From contig AP026543.1 in the NCBI GenBank assembly GCA_026075535.2, positions 6,014,001 through 6,078,000 on the forward strand: DNA of 64,000 nt. The letters run 5' to 3'. Below are positions 1-8,913 of this stretch, piece after piece (the stretch's first letter is position 1; every line of letters begins with the position of its first letter). The stretch comes from Tricholoma matsutake. Lineage: Eukaryota; Basidiomycota; Agaricomycetes; Agaricales; Tricholomataceae. Under the pieces are notes generated by a model that searched no databases, had not been told where the DNA came from, and was given only the letters and a program-made list of their open reading frames with translations. Both the position numbers and the translations under genes were made by a program.

Positions 1-281
1 GTCGACGATGTTCGATCGTGGTCGTGGTTTGTTCGAAGTTGATTGGGGATGATTGATGGTCGTTTAGAGGGATCTTAGGGGATTTCGAGATAGTCAAAGG
101 TTGTGCAATGTGGTTTCTCGGTACGATCGATGTTGCTGGTGATGTTTTGATGTGGTCGATATGATATCGCGATCAATAAACTGGGTCGCGCTGTGTCTGG
201 GACATTGTAGGAGTTAGCCGATGTGATTGGAATGTGGTTAAAGTGGTGAATCGGCCTTTGAGCTGAGGAGACAACCTATCA
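1..281 (-). mobile_element. Long terminal repeat S2-a (partial, cut by window edge)
   Basis: This sequence ends in CCTATCA at 281, directly against gypsy Gy1-A coding sequence. The last ~60 bases (GGCCTTTGAG, then GGAGACAA and CTATCA) match the right end of the complete copy at 27698-28733. Read on the minus strand it begins TGATAG, as an LTR should. Only one edge is in the window, so it may be a solo LTR or the edge of a full element. It interrupts the Gy1-A protease region. No coding capacity is visible. Confidence 0.7.
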
Positions 282-2260
282 CTGCATAGCATGCTGTCTG
301 GCTTGCATGAAGGTGTTAGGGCCCTTGATTACTGTATCGAGGTGCTTTCCCTTAACGTGTACTTCGTCACGTTCAAAGTCTAGGACTATACCATGTTTTC
401 TCATAAACACGGTTCCCAGAATGGCATCATACCTATTGATGTTAACTACATCAAAATAGTGGGTATTTACCACTCCACTGATCTCAAAATTGGTGAAGAG
501 TCCAAAGTTTATCTTTGAACGGCTACCCACAGTGCCTAATTACAAAGGCACAGGTTCTTCCAATTCATGAGCCTTTAAATTTGCTGACATAGCAAATTCT
601 GGCAAGATGGAATCTGTTGTACAGCCGGAATCGAGCAGTATGTAGGCTTCAAGATTGTGAAGCATCATCTTTGCAATCAAGCATTTGTTATCCTCCTCAG
701 TCTGAGGAGGACATTTAATTTTCTTTGAGGATTTCCTCAAAGTAGTCACCCCTTTAAAGCATGGCTTGTTCTTGAAAAGGCTGTCCATCATGATGCCAAG
801 CCATTCAGAAAATGATGGAGGTTTATTCTCCGTCTCACTCTCTGAGTCTTCCTCAGAGTCAGACACTGACTGGGCAGATGGGCAGCTATCAGAGTCATAC
901 TCCGAGAGAATTTCTCTGATTGCACCAAAGCATTCAGTTCCTGAATCATCACTGGGAATATGCCCAGTGTCAGACTCGATGTTATACAGTTTGCCCTCAG
1001 AGCTGTACTGCGATCTGTAAGGGATCTCCTCAGATAAGGCTGAACCATACTCAGAGGAAGAATTGCCCTCTGAGTCGCTGTGTGCGGTGGCGAATCTTTC
1101 TTTCGTTGCTGATCGAGAGTCTGAGCTCTTTTTAGGGCTTGGATCGTGCTTGTCACATTCTTTGCTACTACTATGAGTAGCATGTTGATCATTCAAGGAG
1201 GCTGATTCTTCTCTAGCAGCATGCATTTTTGCCATTGGTCTTTGTTGCCCGTACTTTGGGCACTTAGGATTTGTGGAGTAATGAGGGCCTCCACAGTTGT
1301 AGCAAGTGGGAGCCTTGCTTTCACCAGACTTCCTGTCTGGTTTGTTTGCATTAGACCTGGAAGGTTTGCTTCCAGGAGAATGATGTCGTGTATCATGATG
1401 CTCTTTGTAATGGCGATCTCGATTGCCGTAGCTTTGGTGGTCTTTGTCCAGATATTTTGAACCGGATGGTTTAGAGTTATCACAATAATTTTTATCGTGT
1501 TTATTGTAACAATCTTGCAATCGTTCATTAGATCTTTCAGGAGAAGGATCCTTTGTTTTGGGAGCTTTAGTCAAAGAGGATGTCTTCGACTTCATGGAAT
1601 CCATGATACACTTCTTTTTGTTGAAGTGTTTTCTCATTTTTCCAATTTCCTCCGCCTGACAGGGGTAGTGCAAAATATTTCCCACTGAGCTAGTCTCAGT
1701 GGAGCATCCTTTGTCCAGTACAAAGGATATGAGGTTGTTGGGCAACCCAGTCACCAACTGGGTCTTGAAGGTGAAAGGATTGGGTGCCTGGATCATTCTG
1801 GCAGCATAGCACTCCAGTTTGTGGTAGTAGCCCATAATGCCTTCTTCGTTGTTATAATCAACATGCCAAAATTTGTTGGTCGCATCATGGGTTGCATTCT
1901 CATGCCCGAACCGGTCGTATAGGCCAGTTATGACTTCCTTGAAAGTCCAGGCAGCTTGTTGATGGTATGCACCGTCAACACTGTCCTCAAACCAAGTCAA
2001 GGCAGTGTTCTCAAGGAACATCACTGTATACTCAATACGGTCTGAGTCCAGATCTGGACCACAGACTTTGTTCACCTTGAGCCAACAAAGGAGGGTGTTC
2101 AGCCATCATTCGAAGCCTTCAGTGTCTGGTAATCCACCATACTTAGGCGGATTTGGGACACATGGACCGTTCTTACCACTAGTGGTAGGAACTTCAGTCA
2201 AGACAGAGACTTTGCTGTCAATCTGTCTGTGGATCTTTGTATGAATGTCCCTCAAGTATT
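282..2260 (-). pseudogene. Gy1-A gag C-terminal half and retropepsin
   Basis: A long minus-strand frame (2075 to 540) continues after one in-frame TAA as 530 to 279. Visible in order: a capsid-like region (KTQLVTGLPNNL), a basic/Ser-rich linker, a zinc knuckle CYNCGGPHYS with a later Cys near 1250, an acidic Ser-rich stretch, then the retropepsin motif LLDSGCTTDS near 620. The TAA at about 538 is CAA in copy B (C-to-T). Upstream the same frame continues through a TGA (FE*WLN, about 2110) into a stretch ending near 2260. Role: virion-like particle capsid/nucleocapsid and aspartic protease of the retroelement. Not functional as it stands. Confidence 0.85.
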
Positions 2261-3543
2261 TTGAGGGTCGAAGGGAACCTTTTCCTCGATAGAAATCGGG
2301 ATGGGAAGATACAGAATATCTAGATGAGGATCATCTAGATGAATGCTGTGCCTGGCTACCTCGTCTGTGGTGAGACGAGGTCCTATTAGAAATCTCTTCC
2401 CCACTTGGGGAAGAGTGTTTGGTGTTTTTGTTACTTGATGTGCTATACGACGAGTCAGTGCTACTTTCATCTCCATCGTCATCAGAACTGTCGCCATCTG
2501 GTGGCCCATCCCTGCCTGCGTGACTCTGTGCAGGCTTTTTGGACCCTCCTGGTGGGGCTCTCATGGCGAGAGTTCTTGTCATTCTTATCCCAAGGATTAC
2601 CATCGTTGTCAAAATGAATCCCTTGATTGGGAATCGATGTGGGTTGTCCATCCCAGATATCGCCATCGCATATCCTCTGGAGGACTAACTTATTGTTGTT
2701 GATGTAATGTACCTTCTTCTTTGAAGGTACCTCGACCGGTGTTTCCAGCGTGGTTGGACATGGGTTAACACGTTCCTGGGAAGGGGACAGTTGTTGCTCC
2801 ACACATTCGGCTGGACAAGGAGTAGTAGGTCTGGATACAGACCTACAGGAACATTGTCTGGCATAAGCCAACACCAGATCTTTAAGTTGGATTTCCAACT
2901 TAACAGGTTCAAAGTCCCAGGCATCCCTGGCATGGCCAAGGATATCAGTAGCGAGCTGAGCAAAATGCCAAGCTCTGAACTCTTCATCTGACTCATCCTC
3001 TCTAGGTTTCTTGAGAGGTTTCTTCTCTTCACGTTAATGTAGTCTCTCATGTATGTCCATTGGCGTCGGCGGCACCGACGGGGCTAACTCTGGCCATTGG
3101 GCAGAGAATAGTCTGGGTGTAGTATACTCCAGATTCTGTTGGGGAAGATCAATATCGTTACCGGGGGTGACCCAGTTATTCAGGGGCTCTGGAGTTAGTT
3201 CATCCAGAGGTGAGAGTCCTTGTAACCCCAGATTAGGTCCAGGGGTTGACCGAGCGCTTCATCGACTACTTTTTGACGAGTTAGATTTCCTCGAGTCAAG
3301 GTCGCTGTCGTCAGTGTCCTCAACCATCGCCCAGGCTGTGCAAAGTCCGAGCGCAGAGGAATCGATCATTCTCATAGTGGATATATGCACTTCAAGGTTC
3401 ACTGTCTGTCTTGTTGGAGACAGTAAATTTGTCGAGGTGCCTGTATGTGCCTCGAGTGGTTGGGGTACGCTCAAATTTTGCGTGACCTGCAATGAAGCAG
3501 GCTTGGTCTTATTTCTGGTTCTTGCCCTGGCTGTCGAAGCCAT
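2252..3543 (-). pseudogene. Gy1-A gag N-terminal region, frameshifted
   Basis: Overlapping minus-strand fragments in different frames (3543-3259, 3050-2685, 2898-2482, 2666-2331) line up with the better kept gag N-terminus of Gy1-B (39146-38285). Shared landmarks are DLDSRKSNSSKSSR, KVHYI(N/D)NN(K/R)LVLQRI and an acidic Ser-rich run. No single frame survives, so this copy has several indels and stops. The region is Pro/Ser/Thr-rich with no enzymatic motif; it is assigned to gag only by its place between LTR and capsid. Confidence 0.7.
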
Positions 3544-3799
3544 GGCTGATGGGGTCGATATCGGTCTTTAACAGTAGGGAACAAAAAATTTCGGTTGTAG
3601 CAGCAGGCGAAAAGTGATAAAAAAACATTGATTCAAGTGCTGGGTGCTTGAGTCGGGTCCTAGCGACAGATTTGCTTCCATCGCTGATCACATTGGGAAT
3701 TTTCACCCTTCGCAGGAGAAGTTCAGGGTTGTGGTGATGACGATTGCTGATGGGGCGATGTCAAGCGAAACTCTATACGAGTTTTAGTGTTCAAAAAAG

Positions 3800-3995
3800 T
3801 GTAGTGAGTTGAGGGGGATCTCCTTATAGCACACACCAAAAGAACACGAATAATGTATATATTTCATGTAATGGTAGTGGTAGTAAAAAGATCATTATGT
3901 AAATCGAGGACGGGTCCCTATATATAGGGACCAGTCAGGCCAATAGCAAGTAATTATAATATATACAAACATGGGTCAAGCCCCAGGTCACCACA
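3800..3995 (-). repeat. Gy1-A 5' LTR
   Basis: On the plus strand it reads TGTAGTGAGT...GGTCACCACA (TG...CA) and aligns with the two Gy1-B LTRs (26889-27060 and 41258-41456). It contains a palindrome GGTCCCTATATATAGGGACC at about 3915-3934 with the TATA sequence at its centre, the probable promoter core. The leader on the minus strand begins CTTTTTTGAACAC. Confidence 0.85.
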
Positions 3996-4016
3996 GAACT
4001 GGACCTTAAAACACTA
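3996..4016. mobile_element. Right end of a hAT-N1 non-autonomous element
   Basis: The sequence ACTGGACCTTAAAACACTA is identical to the right terminus of the complete hAT-N1 copy at 6391-7914. Only this terminal fragment remains because Gy1-A sits 21 bp inside the end. The other terminus is outside the window, so the 8-bp duplication (expected ATCCAACA, 4017-4024) is untested. Confidence 0.75.
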
Positions 4017-4901
4017 ATCCAACATGATAACCTTTTGCTGAAAAACATGAAACATCATCTCTCCCCTGCCCAACTGTGCACACAAATCAAGGCAAACCTT
4101 TCTCCTGAGCTGCTCTCTGTGTATGACCATTATAAAGAAAGGCATGATTCCAACTCAGATTCAGACAACAAGAACGCCACTCCTGAAACTGATGATGGAT
4201 CAAATGCTACTGCCAGGGCTGAAACTGCTGCCTGCAAGGCAGAAGCACATCTTGAGGTTTTTAGCTCAACAACAAGGTACATGAAGAGTCAGCCTCACAT
4301 AGAAGGGAGACTGAGGATGCAGCTCACAAACTTAAGCAATCTGGGTCCATGTGTGTGAGTTCCCAGCTCATGATTGTTATGTTGAGCACATGATGGTCTC
4401 CATGAATGAGGCATACCAGTGCATGGGCAAGCATGATGGTCGCCATGAATGAGGCATGCCAGTGCATGGGCAAGCCTGCGCTCCCAATACCTCAGGAAGA
4501 AACTGTACAAATGACTGTTGCTGCTGTCTCCACTGCTTTCCCAACCCCTCCTACTTCTGCACCGCCTCCCCTTCCAGTTGCGGCTGTCCTGGGCATGACA
4601 AATTATCCTGTGGTGTCAGTGAACCACCCCAACAATGAACACAATGTCCTCATTGGTAATGATGGTGATTTGTTGTGCGACTCAAATGACTCTGTGAGCA
4701 CTTCCATTCCTTTCTCCATCCCACATCTTGTCTGGCATTGTGCTGTTGATAACCATGACCCATTTTCTTCTGGCCATGTTCATGTTCATGTCAATGTGTT
4801 AATTGACCATGGTTCCCCCATAGTTCTGATTGACAAGCTGCTGGTGTCTCACCTGCATCTTCATGAATGACTCCTGTCTCAACAGTTTGCCGTGTCTGGT
4901 G
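4017..4901 (+). pseudogene. Gypsy F gag end and retropepsin start
   Basis: Plus-strand fragments with stops. 4035-4358 is a hydrophilic open frame (107 codons) I do not recognise; it may belong to gag. 4406-4870 ends in a retropepsin active-site segment, NVLIDHGSPIVLI, matching the corresponding part of gypsy E (ALIDHGSPTVLI, about 46150) and feeding into the pol frame that resumes at 8914 after the hAT insertion. The frame stops at HLHE* and continues LLSQQFAVSGV up to the hAT target site GTCTGGTG (4894-4901). Confidence 0.6.
4389..4474 (+). repeat. 43-bp tandem duplication
   Basis: Two successive 43-bp units starting CATGATGGT at 4389 and 4432 and ending GCATGGGCAAG. They differ at two positions, both consistent with CpG transitions (TCTCC/TCGCC and CATACC/CATGCC). 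43 is not a multiple of three, so the duplication shifts the gypsy F frame. Confidence 0.9.
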
Positions 4902-5082
4902 TAGGGACTACCATGGATGGACCCAGGTCCATCCGGGTGAATATCCATGGATCATCCATGGGTATCCATATGAATACTACTATTTTTTATGCTCTCAAAT
5001 GCTCTAATATATGTACCATGGTCTATTAAAATGTTTTTGCAAGGTCAATTACCTGCTGGAGTGCCTTGTTGGCAGTTGGCAC

Positions 5083-5387
5083 TAGTGTTGCCATGAGGGC
5101 CCATGTCTTCAAGTCAGACTTTTTTGATTGCTGTATATCTCTGTAAGTACATCATTGTAGAACATAAACTCGACGTGACCATTTGTCTTGCATCTGATGT
5201 GGGGTACATATTTATCACTGCTATTGACCAATCCAAAAATTACATAAATCCGATTTACATAATTTTTGGATTTGTTGATAGCAGCAATAAATATGTACCC
5301 TGCGTTGATTTGTTTACATCCTACGATGATGTGCTTGCAGAGATATACAGCAATCAAAAAGTCTGACTTGAAGTCATGGCAACACTA
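5083..5387. mobile_element. hAT-type foldback MITE (P family, copy 1)
   Basis: TIRs start TAGTGTTGCCATGA and the whole 305-bp unit folds into a long imperfect hairpin with arms of about 140 bp. It is flanked by a perfect 8-bp duplication GTTGGCAC (5075-5082 and 5388-5395). The left arm has about 10 extra bases after TIR. Open frames of similar length on both strands here are mirror images produced by the palindrome, not genes. Same TIR family as the MITE at 36480-36659. Confidence 0.93.
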
Positions 5388-5528
5388 GTTGGCACACATG
5401 ATGTTATCTATTATACTGAGTAAAGTTTGTACTTAAGACTGCTTCTTTTAATCAGAAAATGGTTTTACACCAATAAATATTACTTTGAAATACATCTGAA
5501 ATACCATAGGAATTTGTACAATTACAAT

Positions 5529-5927
5529 TCAAGTTCTCCAAAACCTGGATTCCTCATCTGTCTCTTCTACCTCATCTTCCAACTCAGTCTCATCAACTCC
5601 TTTCTGAGGTCCCACCTGCTCTTCACTTCCCATTTGCTTCTGAACAATCTTAATGGTTTCTGAAAGTCCTGAATAGAGTGGAGTTTTGGCCCAAGATCCA
5701 ACTGCAACTTGAGCCTTGAAGGTCTGTGGGCTGGTGTTATGCTGAAGGTGATTGATCTCAAGCCTTCCAACTGCGAATGCATGTTCAGCATCCACTGATG
5801 ATGCTAAAAGAGTGTCTGAGTAGAAGCAAAAATAAGAATTATTACACTTACCTGGTGCTGAGCAAAAATCAAGCCCCATCTTTGCTAACTGAGGTCGCTG
5901 CTCAATGGCTTGATGCCAGTACTTCAT
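5529..5927 (-). pseudogene. hAT transposase C-terminal dimerisation region, relic
   Basis: Minus strand. The peptide carries YWHQAIEQRPQLAKMGLDFC, then SVDAEHAFAVGRLEINHLQH, which is the conserved C-terminal dimerisation segment of hAT transposases (normally following the last catalytic residue). Between DFCSAP and ASSVDAEH lies an in-frame stretch starting GTAAGTG and ending TTTTAG (about 5854-5810), which reads as a spliceosomal intron retained in frame. An acidic tail (VDETELEDEVEETDEES) follows. The RNase-H-like catalytic part is missing, so the element cannot be autonomous. Confidence 0.8.
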
Positions 5928-6382
5928 GATTCCTCCAACCTCCTTGATAGTAGGTCACATGACAGTCATTTTCAAACTCAGCATGAAAAGCAGGTCAGAA
6001 TGGTGTATAACAACATTTTTCAAAAGTTTCCCTTCAACATACTCTAATATGACACTAAATATCCTGCCAGGATATCTTGATGATTCCATATTTCACACAC
6101 CAATTGGATTTGATCATTCAATAAAAGTGTGAGAATGACAAAAATACAAGAGGTATATCTTGATGATGCCTTAATGGCTTTACTTGATCATTCAAAGAGA
6201 GCAAGAATGTCAAGAAAAAGCATGTGAAACTCAGATTAAAAAATCTGGTCAAAATTGTATGTACCATCACTATGTTTTATATACAGTGTCACATGACTAT
6301 GCAAGGGTGATTTTCAAACTCAGCTGAAAATTGTGGTCAGAATGGTATATAACATCACTATGTTCCATATATGGTAGGTCAC
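5928..6382. repeat. Degenerate direct repeats inside hAT-1 (left block)
   Basis: Units of roughly 70-85 bp built around GGTCACATGAC, ATTTTCAAACTCAGC and GTCAGAATGGTATATAACA recur near 5955, 6286 and 6373. The series continues to the right of the hAT-N1 insertion near 7922, 7998 and 8085. These are non-coding internal repeats of the hAT-1 element; the hAT-N1 target site ATGACTAT lies within one unit. Confidence 0.75.
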
Positions 6383-6390
6383 ATGACTAT

Positions 6391-7914
6391 TAGTGTTTAA
6401 AGGTCCGGTCCATAGGACCGGGAAAAGACCGAAGACCAAACCGAACTGACACATGGTCCGGTCCATTTTTCGGTTGCGGTTGCTTACTTTCGAGCTCAGT
6501 CCAGTTGCCAGTTGCCTTGTTTTGAAAATATTTAAAAACCATTACAAAACCGGTTGCAATCGGTTGCAACCAGTTTTCTCGCAGTATATACAATGTACTA
6601 TGTACCTGCTTAGAAGTAAGAAATTATAACTAACATAAGTACTAATCATAACTATTTATCATATGGTTACACTACATTACACTACAATTACATGCAGTGG
6701 GACAAGTCGGGGTAGTTATTTGGCAGGTACTTATATACCCTGTGGCTGTGCACAGACCATGTGGTCATGTGCTTCTGAAAAAAAGAAAAGTGGCACCATT
6801 GCCAGATGACTCCCATGACAACAAACAACTCCCACAACTCCCATCCCATCCGTCCACCACCACCATCAACACATGCACACCACCTGCCCCAAAACCACCG
6901 CCAACGAATGAATGCAAAGCTGATGGCCCAAACGACGACCAGCATTGTTTGGACTGTCGGGTATGATTTTTTTGTTTAATCTTATTTCAATTACTAATAA
7001 TTCTTTTTGTAGTGTCTCTTTTGCAAATGACATCGCCTAGACATGACGCAACGCACCTGGGCCCTCACTGTACCCATGCCCTATGTCACCGCTGCGAGCC
7101 TCTGCTCGCAGGGTGGCAACGGGTCCCATTTCTGGATGACGACAACAACACAACAACGTGGCACCAACATGCTGCCGCACTGCCATGTCACAGCACCACC
7201 ACGCCGCCACATCACAGCACCACCATGCCACCATGCTGCCACGTCACAGCACCACCAGCCCGCCTGCGAGCCACTGCTTGCAGGGGTAGATGGAGGTGCT
7301 GACGACCATGGGGGGACAACAAACAAGAACACGAACAGGGAGGATGACAGGGAGAAGACAACAACGACAGCAAAAACGGGAGGGTGGCGACAGGGAGGAG
7401 ACGACGAATGCCAGCACAGGGACGACAACACGGGGATGATGGACGACAACACGAGGACAACAAATGACAATGTAGGGACAACGAACAATGGAGCTGACCA
7501 TAATGAATACCTGGGACAATGTATGACGCCCCGCTCTCACTGCAAACGCGAGTCTGTGGGTTCTTTTTTCTTTTTCTTTTCTTTCTTTCGTTGTGACAGA
7601 CGCACCTTACAGGTGTTGTTTGCTCTTTTTTTTTCTTTCTTTCTATTAGCAACACCCCACCACTGCGAGCACCTGCTCACAGGGTGTGTTGTAATTAGTT
7701 GTATTTAATATATAGTAAAACTAAAATATGTATTGAAAATTGCTGGAAAAACTGGTGGCAACCAGTTTTTCAAGGGCAACTGAACCGACTAGGACCGGTC
7801 CTAGTCAGTTCGGTTGCAGTTGCCCTAAGTTGGGCACCAGTTGCAACCGGTTGTGGTTGCCGGTTGCCCATCTTGGGGTCAAAAAACCAGACCAAACTGG
7901 ACCTTAAAACACTA
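6391..7914. mobile_element. Non-autonomous hAT element hAT-N1, copy b
   Basis: TIRs TAGTGTTTAAAGGTCCGGTC at the left and GGACCTTAAAACACTA at the right, flanked by a perfect 8-bp duplication ATGACTAT (6383-6390 and 7915-7922). 1524 bp with no transposase. GC-rich Pro/Thr-coding-like centre, a C/T-rich tract near 7562-7645, and three copies of a palindromic motif of the type CTGCGAGC-N-GCTCGCAG (about 7092, 7262, 7665). Overlapping open frames on both strands here are low-complexity and not supported as genes. A second complete copy in the opposite orientation is at 39179-40779. Confidence 0.93.
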
Positions 7915-8384
7915 ATGACTATGCAAGGGTGATTTTCAAACTCGGCTGAAAATTGCAGTCAGAATGGTATATAACATCACTATGTTCTATATGGTAGGTC
8001 ACATGATCAGATGGATATCATTTTCAAACTCAGCATAAAAATCCGGTCAGAATGGTATATAACATCACTATGTTCTACATATAGGTCACATCATACAGAT
8101 GTCATTTTTGAACTCAGCACAAAAAGTTATAACATCACTATGTGAGGGACTGAACTAAATTTAATCACTAAGTCACCTGCAAGCTAGGACTTTGCTCGGA
8201 CTCTGCTCGGATTTTGATCCAACTTTTGTCTTTACAACTCTGAAAATTTTTTTACTAGAACTCTGGGCAGAGTCCGAGGACTGTCCGCAGACTCCATGCA
8301 AACAGCTAGGACTCTGCTCAGACTCTGGTAGGATTCTGCTCAGAGTCCGTGGACAGCTAGGAGTCCATGTGGAGTCTGTGCGGA
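7915..8384. repeat. hAT-1 internal direct repeats (right block) and GGACTCTGCTC-rich tract
   Basis: 7915-8140 holds further units of the ATTTTCAAACTC/GGTATATAACATCAC repeat. From about 8180 to 8390 the sequence is dominated by variants of CTAGGACTCTGCTCAGACTC and their complements (GGGCAGAGTCCGAGGACTG), suggesting an older local inverted-repeat unit. No coding signal. Confidence 0.6.
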
Positions 8385-8905
8385 TTACGTGGGGGACAGT
8401 AAAGTACTGTCATTCCTTACCAAGACTATACTTGTGCTAGAGGGCCATTGTATTGCATGGCAATTCCAAGTTCTGTAGGGGGCTGGGGGCTTTACCCGCT
8501 TAGAGCATACACAGCCACTATTGCAGTGGCCAGCTGGCCTTGGCTTGGTTTTTGTAGAATCAGGGCCCCACTTCTGGCCATTCCATTTTGACTGATGTTC
8601 ATGGGCGAAAAAGGGGAGGGGGGTTACTAAAGGGACCTCGCAAGATCCGAAATGGATGAGAATCAAAATAGGCCACTTCGGCAATTACCACACTAATAGA
8701 TCAGATGAGACATCCAGCCAGCTCAATCGACAATACCTCGTCTCAATAAATTCAGAACTCGGAATTACTCATTTATTTAAATTTAATAGTAACCATCCAT
8801 TCATCCATGGATATCACCCATGAAATATCCATATCCATATCCATCCATCCATATGTCATATCCATGGATGGTCACCCGGATGATGGCCATCCATGGTAGT
8901 CCCTA
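8385..8905. other. Non-coding right part of hAT-1
   Basis: No recognisable gene. A minus-strand open frame (8684-8385) has no family features. From about 8790 to 8905 the subterminal CCATCCATGGATAT repeats mirror the left end of the element. Confidence 0.6.
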
Positions 8906-8913
8906 GTCTGGTG

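Larger units (their letters stand above)
282..3995 (-). mobile_element. Ty3/gypsy retrotransposon Gy1, copy A (5' part only)
   Basis: Minus-strand element read from its 5' LTR (3800-3995) through gag to the protease. It is then broken by LTR S2-a at position 281, and the rest lies outside the window. It is collinear with the complete copy Gy1-B (26889-41456), which supplies the interpretation. Immediately right of its LTR are the last 21 bp of a hAT-N1 end (3996-4016), so Gy1-A seems to have landed inside a hAT-N1 copy. Its 5-bp target duplication cannot be tested because the other end is not present. Confidence 0.85.
4902..8905. mobile_element. hAT-superfamily DNA transposon relic (hAT-1)
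   Basis: Terminal inverted repeats TAGGGACTACCATGGATGG (4902) and its complement ending at 8905 are flanked by a perfect 8-bp duplication GTCTGGTG (4894-4901 and 8906-8913), diagnostic of hAT. Both subterminal zones are rich in CCATGGAT/ATCCAT. The unit is 4.0 kb, but 1.5 kb is a later hAT-N1 insertion and 0.3 kb a MITE. The only recognisable coding sequence is a transposase C-terminus (5529-5927, minus). It splits gypsy F exactly at SGV/SGA of the protease region. Confidence 0.9.

Noticed and set aside
5103..5366. Similar-length open frames on both strands
   Set aside because: They are mirror images created by the palindromic MITE at 5083-5387; the encoded peptides are related to each other only through the inverted repeat.
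7043..7708. 221-codon plus-strand frame and overlapping minus-strand frames in hAT-N1
   Set aside because: Low-complexity His/Thr/Pro-rich (plus) and Cys/Val-rich (minus) translations follow base composition. Copy c does not preserve the same frames.
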